Shown piece by piece: positions 15,781 through 23,317 of a stretch of 62,728 nucleotides of DNA. Location: positions 21,791 through 84,518 of the forward strand of contig DHMW01000122.1 in NCBI GenBank assembly GCA_002405995.1, read 5' to 3'. The notes under the pieces are model-generated. The model worked only from the letters and a program-made list of their open reading frames with translations. It did no database searches and was not told where the DNA came from. Positions within the stretch are counted from its first letter, which is position 1. Each line of letters starts with the position of its first letter. Position numbers and translations under genes: made by a program. Source of the DNA: Oscillospiraceae bacterium UBA4632 (GTDB lineage: Bacteria; Bacillota; Clostridia; Oscillospirales; Oscillospiraceae).

Positions 15781-16384
15781 AAGTGTGCTTATTAGCATTC
15801 GTCCGGAATGGTGCGAGTTAATCGCTTCCGGCGAAAAGACCATCGAGGTACGCAAGACGCGACCGAAGCTGGACGTGCCGTTTAAGTGCTATATCTACTG
15901 CGCAAATATAAGGCCATTCCTTGTGTGGGGAGATATTTTCCGTGGTGATTGGTTCACAGAATTTACCCGGATTTCAGGGTATAGCAGAGCAGAAGCGGAC
16001 AAAATCTGGGATGTTTTCAATGGGCATATTGCTGGCGAGTTTACCTGCGACCGGATTTATGAAATTCAGAAACGAGGAATCCCCGAAAATTTTGATTATT
16101 GCTATCTATCACTTAACGAATGGGGCAGTGACGATATTGCAGCCGAAATCAACGCCATATCCGCATCATGTGTATCAAAAGGGGAGCTCAACGCGTATGG
16201 AGCCAGAACACCGGTTCTGTACGGCTGGCATATCTCCAATCTGCGCATCTACGATACGCCGCGTGATCTGGGTGAGTTTATTGGCTTACGGACAATGAAA
16301 AACGGTTTTGAGCTACGAGAACTCGACAGACCACCGCAGAGTTGGTGTTACGTGGCAGAAATGCCGGAGGGCGCAAATGAATGA
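15773..16384 (+). CDS. ASCH-domain protein
   Basis: 203 residues. The N-terminus LISIRPEWCELIASGEKTIEVRKTRP is a textbook ASCH/PUA-like start, a fold that binds RNA or modified nucleotides. The gene is AT-richer than the neighbouring early genes, suggesting more recent acquisition. It is wedged between Dam and a basic protein gene with eight-base overlaps on both sides. Confidence 0.8.
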   Translation: MDKSVLISIRPEWCELIASGEKTIEVRKTRPKLDVPFKCYIYCANIRPFLVWGDIFRGDWFTEFTRISGYSRAEADKIWDVFNGHIAGEFTCDRIYEIQKRGIPENFDYCYLSLNEWGSDDIAAEINAISASCVSKGELNAYGARTPVLYGWHISNLRIYDTPRDLGEFIGLRTMKNGFELRELDRPPQSWCYVAEMPEGANE

Positions 16385-16826
16385 ATCTAATCTGAAAAAC
16401 CTCGAACAGTTTCTCGGAACTCCAATCAGCCCACAGGCCCTCGAAGAAGTAAAAAAGGCCGTTGCCCGCGAAATTGGCGTGCCTGAATGCGAGTTGGTCT
16501 GCGAGGTTGACGATCGGGGCATAGTTACTGTTTTGCGGAAAACCAACGAGGCAGAGGAGCTGCCTGCATATATTGACAGTTCCAGCTACGACTTCATACA
16601 GGATTCGGTTTATGAGGAATTGGCGGAAAATTTCAGGGCGTTGCCGGAATCACCGCGATATTCCCCCAATTTTGTGAGCGCGCCGGTTGTTAAGCCGAAT
16701 CGCATCACCGGTGAGGGGCGCTTCCATAAGCGTGGCCGCGACAAGGTTGGCCGTAATCTCAAAGAGAAAAAACGCATAGCGCGGAAGCAAAAGAAGCTGG
16801 GCCGACGCCGGAACAGGAGGACGTGA
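16377..16826 (+). CDS. Basic-tailed protein, unknown function
   Basis: 149 residues. The first 60 residues contain a possible alpha/beta domain, and the last 45 are strongly basic (GRNLKEKKRIARKQKKLGRRRNRR), suggesting nucleic-acid binding. No family recognised. Confidence 0.55.
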   Translation: MNESNLKNLEQFLGTPISPQALEEVKKAVAREIGVPECELVCEVDDRGIVTVLRKTNEAEELPAYIDSSSYDFIQDSVYEELAENFRALPESPRYSPNFVSAPVVKPNRITGEGRFHKRGRDKVGRNLKEKKRIARKQKKLGRRRNRRT

Positions 16827-16830
16827 TGCC

Positions 16831-17022
16831 GTGAGCAATGATGTCTATAACGGCCGGTATTGCTCCGCTTTCTACTGTGACCGGCATCGGGAGCGGCGCT
16901 GCTGCGCTGACTGCTGGCATAAAAAGCATCACAAGTGCAATAATCCGTGCATGAACGACCCAAGCCGGTGCGGGCTGGAATGCCCGCCGCCGCGGAAATA
17001 CAAGTACGCAAAGGAGGACTGA
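16831..17022 (+). CDS. Small Cys/His-rich protein
   Basis: 63 residues from GTG 16831. It contains about ten Cys and several His residues (FYCDRHRERRCCADCWHKKHHKCNNPC), which predicts binding of two or more zinc ions. Small Cys-rich proteins of this pattern occur in Clostridia phages; function unknown. Confidence 0.6.
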   Translation: MSNDVYNGRYCSAFYCDRHRERRCCADCWHKKHHKCNNPCMNDPSRCGLECPPPRKYKYAKED

Positions 17023-17025
17023 TGT

Positions 17026-17388
17026 GTGCAGAGAATCATTTGCAATAAATGCGGCGCAGAGTTTTCGGTGGGGCGCTCTGACATCCTGAAGCTGGCTGAC
17101 GGTGAAATAGAAGTCCAGTATTTCACCTGTCCGAAGTGCTCATGGCGGTATCAAGTCCTCACGACCGACACCGAATTCCGAGAGCTGATTGAGCGCCGCA
17201 AAAAGGTAACAGAGGAAATCAGGATGGCACATGCGAAAAAGTTCCGTGAGAAAGTCATCCGTGGTTATGAACAAAAGCTGGCCGATATTGAATCTCTGCA
17301 AAAGCAGGCGCGTCAAAGGCTAAAGCGACGCGGAGAGGAACTGCTCGGCAACAGCGACCGCAAGGAGGAAACCGATGGGACACTATGA
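17026..17388 (+). CDS. Zinc-ribbon and coiled-coil protein
   Basis: 120 residues from GTG 17026. N-terminal zinc ribbon (CNKCGAEFSVG ... FTCPKCSWRYQV), then a long charged helix (RKKVTEEIRMAHAKKFREKVIRG) likely to be a coiled coil. Reminiscent of transcription-factor-like zinc ribbons; no specific function can be assigned. Confidence 0.6.
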   Translation: MQRIICNKCGAEFSVGRSDILKLADGEIEVQYFTCPKCSWRYQVLTTDTEFRELIERRKKVTEEIRMAHAKKFREKVIRGYEQKLADIESLQKQARQRLKRRGEELLGNSDRKEETDGTL

Positions 17389-18064
17389 AAACCTGATCGC
17401 CTATATCGACGAGCTTAATGCCGATGGGCGCATTCAGTACGAGGATTACAGCAAACTCTTTGACCTTGCCAGTGAGCTGTACGGGCTCGAAGAAGTTTTT
17501 GATGCTATTCACACCGACATTGCCGCGCTGCTCTGGCTGAACGGGAATTGTGAGTATTGCAGACATGGGCTCAAGGAGGAATTCAGCGGTGCAAACCGCT
17601 GGACCTGTGCGCTCGGCTCCGGCGTGGACTGCCGCCCAGAGTGGCGCGGCGCAACGCTTCCCGACAATGCCAACGTCAAAGCGCCTGAGCCGGTGCAGAT
17701 GGCCCCGAAGCATGAAGTCACCGCCCCGCAGGCCGGTGTCGACGTCAGCGCACCCACAGTGAACCCCCGTAAGACCTACAAGCCGGTCGTATACAAGGGA
17801 TTCCTGTTCATCAGGTGCCATGGCTGCGGGAGGATTCACGGCTTCTGCGCAAAGACGCCCATTTCCAATTACCGCTGCGTCGACTGCGGGTGCTTGACGC
17901 CGCTGAATGACATCGTGCCGATGTATGTTCGCTGCAAGTGTGGGCAGCGCTTCCGCTATCAGACAAATCTTACGGACGACTGCTTTACATACACCTGCTT
18001 CATCTGCGGTGCGCCGGTCGATATGACCTACAACAAAAAGGGCCGCAAATATCAGACGGTGTGA
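17375..18064 (+). CDS. Multi-zinc-finger protein
   Basis: 229 residues. There are at least four Cys pairs: CEYCRHG near residue 55, then in the C-terminal half CHGCG, CVDCGC, CKCGQ and CFICG. The middle is a Pro/Ala-rich linker. Three consecutive zinc ribbons at the C-terminus suggest nucleic-acid or protein docking. It is not a family I can name. Confidence 0.6.
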   Translation: MGHYENLIAYIDELNADGRIQYEDYSKLFDLASELYGLEEVFDAIHTDIAALLWLNGNCEYCRHGLKEEFSGANRWTCALGSGVDCRPEWRGATLPDNANVKAPEPVQMAPKHEVTAPQAGVDVSAPTVNPRKTYKPVVYKGFLFIRCHGCGRIHGFCAKTPISNYRCVDCGCLTPLNDIVPMYVRCKCGQRFRYQTNLTDDCFTYTCFICGAPVDMTYNKKGRKYQTV

Positions 18065-18066
18065 CC

Positions 18067-18249
18067 ATGCTTATTATCACAGTTCATGTGAATGCTCCGC
18101 CCGGACAGGCCATCGGCATCAAGGAGCAGATCGCGCAGGATTTGGAGCGCTTCGGAGATACCCGCGTTGTATCGGTAGAGGTCGTGCAGCCGACATACCG
18201 GCAAATGCGGATTGGAGAAACCGGCGCGCAGAAGTCCAGCAAAAAGTAA
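18067..18249 (+). CDS. Small protein preceding the late regulator
   Basis: 60 residues (MLIITVHVNAPPGQAIGIKEQIAQDLERFG), a beta-alpha type small fold with a basic tail. It starts three bases after the previous stop. No recognised family. Confidence 0.55.
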   Translation: MLIITVHVNAPPGQAIGIKEQIAQDLERFGDTRVVSVEVVQPTYRQMRIGETGAQKSSKK

Positions 18250-18270
18250 TGACAATATGGGGGTGAGCCA

Positions 18271-18663
18271 TTGACGCTTACGGAATTAAATCAGCACCTT
18301 GAGCTGCTGAAAACGCTCTCGGCGACAAAAGAAATGCTGCAATCTTTGCGCGATGCGGCTTACCCCGGCGCAGCTGTGATTACAGGCATGCCCCACACGC
18401 CCGGCGTCAAGGATAAGGTCGGCGACCTCGCATCAGAAATCGCAGACGCAGAATCAGATCTGGAGCAGATTGAGCGGCAGGTCAAAGCCAGTGAGGAGCT
18501 GATCGCACCGTTCATTTTCGCAATAGACGACGTGCAAACGCGCTTCATCTTCCGGCTGCGCTTCCTGCGGGGGCTGACGTGGAAAGAGGTCGCAGCGGTC
18601 GTAGGAGGCCGTAATTCGGAAGAATCGGTGAAGATGGTGTGTTACCGCTACCTCGGCTCTTAA
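18271..18663 (+). CDS. Sigma-70-like late gene regulator (DUF1492/ArpU type)
   Basis: 130 residues from TTG 18271 (GGGGGTGAG upstream). The N-terminal two thirds are helical coiled coil, and the C-terminus (DVQTRFIFRLRFLRGLTWKEVAAVVGGRNSEESVKMVCYRYL) is a region-4-like HTH. Proteins of this design close the early operon in many Firmicutes phages and switch on late transcription. The four phased TGTT repeats right after the stop are a good candidate for its target. Confidence 0.8.
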   Translation: MTLTELNQHLELLKTLSATKEMLQSLRDAAYPGAAVITGMPHTPGVKDKVGDLASEIADAESDLEQIERQVKASEELIAPFIFAIDDVQTRFIFRLRFLRGLTWKEVAAVVGGRNSEESVKMVCYRYLGS

Positions 18664-18667
18664 AAGC

Positions 18668-18722
18668 TGTTACGCGCTGTTGCAACGTGTTACTTGCTGT
18701 TTTGCGAACATAGGAGTATGGT
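18668..18722 (+). promoter_or_regulatory. Four TGTT repeats in helical phase plus weak -10: probable activated promoter
   Basis: TGTT occurs at 18668, 18678, 18688 and 18698, exactly ten bases apart, i.e. on one face of the helix. The central pair forms TGTTGCAACG. A weak -10-like TATGGT is at 18717-18722. This is the arrangement expected of an activator-dependent promoter directly downstream of its activator gene. Confidence 0.55.
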
Positions 18723-18749
18723 TAAACTCGTAAAATCCTACATAAGCCA

Positions 18750-18786
18750 GACGGTCGTCCCGAAAGGGATGGCCGTCATTCTTTTT
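18750..18786 (+). terminator. Rho-independent terminator or attenuator
   Basis: Twelve-base-pair stem (GACGGTCGTCCC with GGGATGGCCGTC, two G-U pairs) and GAAA loop, followed by ATTCTTTTT. It lies between the candidate activated promoter and the membrane-protein gene, so it could attenuate read-through. Confidence 0.75.
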
Positions 18787-18896
18787 GGAAAGGAGGCTGT
18801 GGCCCCGCGTTGCTCCTTTGCGCGAGGTCTGGTCTGGGCGGGTATCGGATCGCCACCGATGCCGGCAGCAGGCACAATCACAAAGGAGGAAGCGAT

Positions 18897-19898
18897 ATGT
18901 TTGTCGCTATCAAGAAGAAATTCAAAAACAATCCCCTGCTGTACTACGCACTGAGTATCTGTGCGACATGGGCGGGTATCGGATCGCTGATGAACGGCGT
19001 GGCCATGACGCAGACCTATGGGATTATCCCATCCCTGATCTGGGTACTCGGCAACTCGTTCGCCTGCGTCCTGTTCGGGCTGGTCGCCTTAAAAATTCCG
19101 AAGGTGCGGGAAGTGTTCTGCTCCAAACCTATGATGTGGGCTTGCGGCGTCATGTGCATCTTCCAGTCGTGGTTATCCATGAACGGGATGCAGACGGTCT
19201 TTGCCGATACCGCGCTGGGCGCGTCCGGAGGAACGTGGATTGCGTATGCCATCGCGGTCTTTTTCCTCGTTATCCTGCTCCGCTTTGGCATGATCCGCAA
19301 CGTCCTGACGGATGGCTTCGGCTGGCTCGTGGTCTATGCGTTGGCCGTCGTGGTTACGGTCGCGGCGCTGATCCATTCCCGCGGACACCTGAACGTGATA
19401 GGCCTCGGCCTTGAGCCGGAGAATATGAAAGCCGGTATCTGGAAAGCGTTCCTGCTGCTGCCTGGCCCGTTCACCTATCCGTACTTCTTCCGCATTCTGG
19501 ACTACAACGAAAAGAATGCCGAGGGCGTGCAGAAGGTGGACACGCAGCGCGCCTTTGCGCTGGGCGGTCTGTTCTTCGGCATCTATATGGCAATCACCTT
19601 CCTGCTGGCGTGGGCGCAATTTACCCCCGCGCTGAGCCTGCTCAAAGCCGTGCTGATTACCCTGATCGGGACATCTACGCTGTCGAGTGCCATGTACAGC
19701 ATTTATATTGCATTCGGCAGGTGGCTCGGCCTGTGTGTCAACCTCGGACTGGTCCTGCTGTGGCACATCCTGATTCCGCTCGGCGTGATGGGAATGTGGA
19801 CGCTGATGGCGTCGGTGCGCATTTACTTCGTCGGTGTCGGCATTCTCGCTGCATTGGTCTGGCACTGCGCTGAGAAGCGAAAGGCGGTGCGCGCATGA
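18897..19898 (+). CDS. Polytopic inner-membrane protein of the accessory cassette
   Basis: 333 residues, AAAGGAGG seven to eight bases upstream. I see about nine strongly hydrophobic segments of 18-22 residues with short loops; it begins with a basic helix (IKKKFKNN) and ends in a basic tail. The overall look is transporter-like, but I cannot assign a family. A membrane protein of this size between late regulator and terminase is not a standard phage gene. It is coupled (ATGA overlap) to the ParB-like and PAPS-reductase-like genes, so the four genes probably act together. Confidence 0.75.
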   Translation: MFVAIKKKFKNNPLLYYALSICATWAGIGSLMNGVAMTQTYGIIPSLIWVLGNSFACVLFGLVALKIPKVREVFCSKPMMWACGVMCIFQSWLSMNGMQTVFADTALGASGGTWIAYAIAVFFLVILLRFGMIRNVLTDGFGWLVVYALAVVVTVAALIHSRGHLNVIGLGLEPENMKAGIWKAFLLLPGPFTYPYFFRILDYNEKNAEGVQKVDTQRAFALGGLFFGIYMAITFLLAWAQFTPALSLLKAVLITLIGTSTLSSAMYSIYIAFGRWLGLCVNLGLVLLWHILIPLGVMGMWTLMASVRIYFVGVGILAALVWHCAEKRKAVRA

Positions 19899-20500
19899 GG
19901 ACGGTCACGAAACTGCTCTCCGAGCTGAAACGCCCTGAGAGAAACGTGCGTATGCACACCGACAAGCAGCTGACGGAATTCCGGCGCTCGGTCGAAATGT
20001 TCGGCCAGATCCGCCCCATCGTCATTGACGAGAACAACGTCATGCTCGCCGGCAACGGCCTGTATGAAACGCTGCTCTCCATGGGGCGCACTGAAGCGGA
20101 CTGCTACGTGGTCGAAGGCCTGACTGAAAACGAGAAGAAAAAGCTCATGTTGGCCGACAACCGAATTTTCGATTTGGGCGTTGACGACATGAAAGCCTTT
20201 GACGAGTTCATCGCGGAGCTGGGCGACGATCTGGACGTGCCTGGCTTCGACGACGAGTTGCTGCGCTCGCTGGTTGCGAATGAAGCGGAGATTGACGAGA
20301 TGATGTCCTCCTACGGTCTGATCACCGAGGACAAGAAGGAGGAAATCGCCGGTGCGGCTGAAACATACCGCAAGGCAGAAGCCGAACGCGCCGCGCAGCC
20401 GGAGCCTGCTCCTGATGCTGCTGCGGTGAGCGCCGAAGCGGCGCAGCCTGTCGGCAAATATGTCGTCTGCCCGAAGTGCGGTGAAAAGATATGGCTGTAA
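19895..20500 (+). CDS. ParB-like nuclease-domain protein
   Basis: 201 residues. The N-terminal 90 residues follow the ParB N-domain (LLSELKRPERNVRMHTDKQLTEFRRSVEMFGQIRPIVIDENNVMLAGNGLYETLLSMG) with GNG in place of the usual GxRR. An acidic middle is followed by an Ala/Pro linker and a C-terminal CPKCG half zinc site. It overlaps the PP-loop gene by ten bases. ParB-like proteins of this class pair with PAPS-reductase-like enzymes, as in the IbrB/IbrA and YbdM/YbdN pairs. Confidence 0.78.
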   Translation: MRTVTKLLSELKRPERNVRMHTDKQLTEFRRSVEMFGQIRPIVIDENNVMLAGNGLYETLLSMGRTEADCYVVEGLTENEKKKLMLADNRIFDLGVDDMKAFDEFIAELGDDLDVPGFDDELLRSLVANEAEIDEMMSSYGLITEDKKEEIAGAAETYRKAEAERAAQPEPAPDAAAVSAEAAQPVGKYVVCPKCGEKIWL

Positions 20501-21651
20501 AGAGAGCGCTCGGCTCCATGAGCTGCGTCGACGCTGCGCGCCTGCGTGTGCGCAATGTGTTCTCCAACGGCGTCAAGGTCTACCTGAGCCTGTCCGGCGG
20601 CAAAGATTCCATCTGCATGGCGGATGTGGTCTATAAGCTGATTCAGCGCGGAGAGATCGACGCCCGGCAGCTCACCTGCCTTTTCATCGACGAGGAAGCG
20701 ATCTATGACTGCTCCATCGACGCAATGAAGTTCTGGCGGAAGAAGTTCCTCATGGCCGGAGCTAAGTTCAACTGGTATTGCCTGCCCTTGAAACAGGTGT
20801 CCTGCTTCAACCAGCTCACCAATGACGAGAGCTGGGTCACATGGGAGCCTGGCAAGGAAAGCGTGTGGGTGCGAAAGCCCCCTCCCTTCGCCATCACGTC
20901 AAGTCCGTACATGACCGAAGCGGGCAGCATGAATTATCAGAGCTTTCTTCCGCGCATCACAAAGGATGGCATTATGCTGACCGGCGTGCGCGCAGCGGAA
21001 TCGGTGCAGCGGCTGCAATATATGAGCTCGCTAAACCTTGGCTTTCAGGGCATCACCGGCACCAACACCATCTATCCGATCTACGATTGGAGCGACAACG
21101 ATGTGTGGATGTATATCCGCGACAACCATCTGGACATCCCAGAAGCCTATTTGTGGATCTATCAGGCAGGCGAAAACCGGCATTCTCTGCGCATCTCCAA
21201 TTTCTTCGCCTGCGATTCTCTGCGTGGTCTGAAGCACGTTGCCGAAACAGACCCCGACCTCTGGCGCAGGATAGAGCTGCGCGAGCCGAACGCATACCTG
21301 ACCCTGCTCTACTGGGACACGGAATGGTACAAGCGCAGCTCGCGCACCCGGCGCAAAAACGAGGCTGCCGACAACCGCGATTATAAAGAGCTGGTCCGGA
21401 AGATGCTCTTTGAGGACTTCGACCGCCATTTCACCAACAGCACTACCCGCCACGTCGCCATTCAGTATCGCCGCTGCTACACCAAGGTGGACGGCGTAGC
21501 CCGGCCGCGCGACTACAAGCAGATGCACGATGCACTTGTCGCGGGCGACCCCAAGCTGCGCACCCTTCGCGCTGTATATCAGAACGTCTATGGCGCCTAC
21601 GCTGAGTACGCCAAGAAGTTCCGCGTGGAAGGGGGTGAAACACATGGCTGA
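20491..21651 (+). CDS. PAPS-reductase-like PP-loop protein (IbrA/YbdN type)
   Basis: 386 residues with the ATP-pyrophosphatase PP-loop SGGKDS at 35-40. Further PAPS-reductase features are TGVRAAESVQR near residue 171 and YPIYDWSDNDVWMYI near 195. The C-terminal 150 residues resemble the DUF3440-like extension of YbdN/IbrA. The chemistry would be adenylation of a substrate with ATP, but the substrate is unknown. The enzyme is flanked by two ParB-like genes, and sulfur-based DNA modification or a regulatory role are both possible; neither is shown. Confidence 0.82.
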   Translation: MAVKRALGSMSCVDAARLRVRNVFSNGVKVYLSLSGGKDSICMADVVYKLIQRGEIDARQLTCLFIDEEAIYDCSIDAMKFWRKKFLMAGAKFNWYCLPLKQVSCFNQLTNDESWVTWEPGKESVWVRKPPPFAITSSPYMTEAGSMNYQSFLPRITKDGIMLTGVRAAESVQRLQYMSSLNLGFQGITGTNTIYPIYDWSDNDVWMYIRDNHLDIPEAYLWIYQAGENRHSLRISNFFACDSLRGLKHVAETDPDLWRRIELREPNAYLTLLYWDTEWYKRSSRTRRKNEAADNRDYKELVRKMLFEDFDRHFTNSTTRHVAIQYRRCYTKVDGVARPRDYKQMHDALVAGDPKLRTLRAVYQNVYGAYAEYAKKFRVEGGETHG

Positions 21652-22165
21652 CATCGACATCTTCGCCCCGCTGGGCTCGCTGCAATGGGTAGACCGCGAT
21701 AAGCTCAAGCCCAATGACTACAACCCCAACAAGGTATCGGAAGAAAACCTCGACCTTCTCATTCGTTCCATTGAGACGAACGGCTGGACACTGCCCATCG
21801 TCGTTCGTCCTGATTTCACCATCATTGATGGTTTTCACCGCTGGACCGTCGCAGGGCGTGAGCCGCTGCATACGAAGCTCGGCGGTAAAGTGCCTGTCGT
21901 CATCGTCGCGCACACAGACGCGGCCGAAGATATGTACGGCACGATAACGCACAATCGCGCGCGTGGTACACACCTGCTCGAACCCATGAAAGCTATCGTG
22001 AAGAAGCTGCTCGCTGAGGGGAAGGACGTAAAAGAGATCGGGAAGCAACTCGGTATGCGGCCGGAGGAGGTATTCCGCTTGTCCGACTTCTCTAAGGACG
22101 AGTTTATCAACCTCATGGCCAAAGGCTCCACATACAGCAGAGCGCAAATCCTCACACGGGTGTGA
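21644..22165 (+). CDS. ParB-like protein (IbrB/YbdM type)
   Basis: 173 residues starting inside the 3' end of the PP-loop gene. N-terminal ParB domain (LQWVDRDKLKPNDYNPNKVSEENLDLLIRSIETNGWTLPIVV ... DGFHRWTVAGRE, the equivalent of GHRR being DGFHR) and a C-terminal HTH-like segment (DVKEIGKQLGMRPEEVFRLSDFS). This is the usual partner of IbrA/YbdN-like proteins. It ends the accessory cassette. Confidence 0.8.
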   Translation: MADIDIFAPLGSLQWVDRDKLKPNDYNPNKVSEENLDLLIRSIETNGWTLPIVVRPDFTIIDGFHRWTVAGREPLHTKLGGKVPVVIVAHTDAAEDMYGTITHNRARGTHLLEPMKAIVKKLLAEGKDVKEIGKQLGMRPEEVFRLSDFSKDEFINLMAKGSTYSRAQILTRV

Positions 22166-22392
22166 CCTTGGCATGGCGCGTTCCAGCTCACAGGAGCGCG
22201 CAGGAGACAAGGAACGCATCGACGCAGGCGACGACACTACCCACGGCGGAAAACCCTGCCTGCGTGCCTCTGCGGCTGTTGCAACCGCAAAAAGGTACTG
22301 TGACGCCCCCGCCCCGTCTGTCGCGCGCTCGCCGACCCCGATTTTCACGTACTTAGTAGGGTAAAAATTTGGCGTTTCGTTACGCACCGACA
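22166..22392. other. Non-coding gap between accessory cassette and HNH-like gene
   Basis: Frames of 63-64 codons exist here but they have no ribosome binding site and an odd Pro/Arg-rich composition, so I do not call a gene. I see no terminator. The DNA becomes AT-rich near 22370, where the promoter of the next gene begins. Confidence 0.5.
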
Positions 22393-22421
22393 TTGCTATT
22401 TGCGTTCCTTTGCTGTATAAT
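22393..22421 (+). promoter_or_regulatory. Promoter of the HNH-like gene
   Basis: TTGCTA (22393-22398), a 17-base spacer and a perfect TATAAT (22416-22421), about 30 bases upstream of the start at 22453. An independent promoter inside the phage operon fits a mobile insertion. Confidence 0.75.
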
Positions 22422-22452
22422 TCAATTAGTTAGTGGCAAGGAGGGACGCAGA

Positions 22453-23076
22453 ATGAAGGACTTAACCGGGCAGCGATTTGGAAATCTCGTTGTTTTGGAG
22501 TTTGCTGGGAAGCAAGGGAACTTCGCAATGTGGAAATGCCGCTGTGACTGTGGCAACGAACATATTGCGAGAGGGTCAAACCTGCTTTCCGGACAGATAA
22601 AGTCATGCGGTTGTGGAGCAAAGCGAAACAGCTTGAAGCACGGAGAATCCCGTACAAGGCTCTATCGCATATGGTATGGGATTATTCGCAGAACAGAGGA
22701 CTGTAGCCGGAAAGAGTATAAGGACTACGGTGCACTGGGTGTTCGGATGTGTGATGAATGGCGCGAAAGCTATGAAGCGTTCAGGGCATGGGCGCTTGCC
22801 AACGGATACGATGATACTCTGAGCATCGACAGAATCGAATCCAATGGAAACTACGAGCCGAGTAATTGCCGTTGGGCGACCAAGTCCACGCAGGAAAACA
22901 ATAAAAGGGCAACTCATTTGTTGAGCATTGGCGGTGTGTCTAAGACACCTGCTGAGTGGTCGAAAATCAGCGGTATTCCTGCGTATCAGATTCGCCGCAG
23001 AAAAGCAAAGGGCTGGGATGACCAAAGGGCGGTATATGAGCCTTTGGACGTGAAACGCCAACATCCATTAAAATAA
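22453..23076 (+). CDS. HNH/AP2-like DNA-binding protein, probable homing-type insertion
   Basis: 207 residues. The N-terminus (MKDLTGQRFGNLVVLEFAGK, then WKCRCDCGNEHIARGSNLLSGQIKSCGC) is the zinc-binding DNA-binding module shared by many small phage HNH/AP2-type proteins. The centre has SIDRIESNGNYEPSNCRWAT, the diagnostic segment of this HNH-related family. The gene is visibly AT-richer than its surroundings and has its own promoter and terminators. I cannot confirm intact nuclease catalysis. Confidence 0.78.
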   Translation: MKDLTGQRFGNLVVLEFAGKQGNFAMWKCRCDCGNEHIARGSNLLSGQIKSCGCGAKRNSLKHGESRTRLYRIWYGIIRRTEDCSRKEYKDYGALGVRMCDEWRESYEAFRAWALANGYDDTLSIDRIESNGNYEPSNCRWATKSTQENNKRATHLLSIGGVSKTPAEWSKISGIPAYQIRRRKAKGWDDQRAVYEPLDVKRQHPLK

Positions 23077-23082
23077 TCTATG

Positions 23083-23111
23083 AAAGGCATCGGATTTCCC
23101 GGTGCCTTTTC
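23083..23111 (+). terminator. Rho-independent terminator after the HNH-like gene
   Basis: Eleven-base-pair stem AAAGGCATCGG/CCGGTGCCTTT with one G-U pair and a TTTT tail, seven bases after the stop codon. Confidence 0.85.
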
Positions 23112-23125
23112 GCTTACGCTGAGAT

Positions 23126-23160
23126 GTGCGCAGATGCCTGAAAAGGCACTGCGCACTTTT
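23126..23160 (+). terminator. Second tandem terminator
   Basis: GTGCGCA pairs with TGCGCAC and inner TGCC with GGCA across a TGAAAA loop; followed by TTTTCA. With the preceding hairpin it isolates the HNH-like gene from the packaging operon. Confidence 0.75.
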
Positions 23161-23167
23161 CATACCA

Positions 23168-23194
23168 CAGCGCGGTTGAGGTATACTGCGCTGG
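23168..23194 (+). promoter_or_regulatory. Candidate promoter of the packaging/head operon
   Basis: A 6-bp inverted repeat CAGCGC/GCGCTG (23168-23173, 23188-23193) encloses a TATACT -10-like hexamer at 23182-23187, and no consensus -35 is visible. It lies between the tandem terminators and the structured leader of terS. Confidence 0.4.
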
Positions 23195-23220
23195 CCTCCT
23201 GTCTGAAATATAAGATCACA

Positions 23221-23292
23221 GCGGGATAAGGGTCTCGCGCAGAACTGCTGGCAGCAGCCTGTGTGCTCCGGTGCAATTCCGGTGAGTCCCGC
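23221..23292 (+). ncRNA. Structured leader RNA upstream of terS (cobalamin-core/tRNA-like look)
   Basis: A closing stem GCGGGA (23221-23226) with TCCCGC (23287-23292) encloses CTGCT-GGC-AGCAG (23245-23257) and CCGG-TGCAATT-CCGG (23268-23282). It resembles a three-arm junction. The 3' part reads CCGGTGCAATTCCGG then TCCCGC, strongly reminiscent of the conserved core of cobalamin riboswitches, but the downstream B12-box half (GCCACTG) is missing. It is neither a canonical tRNA nor a complete riboswitch; function unknown. Confidence 0.5.
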
Positions 23293-23317
23293 GACAACAA
23301 GGAAAGGAGTTTGCTAT

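Noticed and set aside
22173..22364. 63-codon frame between the second ParB-like gene and the HNH-like gene
   Set aside because: No ribosome binding site, low-complexity Ala/Arg/Pro composition, no resemblance to a known domain.
23221..23292. Calling the terS leader a tRNA or a cobalamin riboswitch
   Set aside because: No anticodon stem of normal geometry and no CCA. The B12-box half and the usual short spacing are missing, so only a resemblance is claimed.
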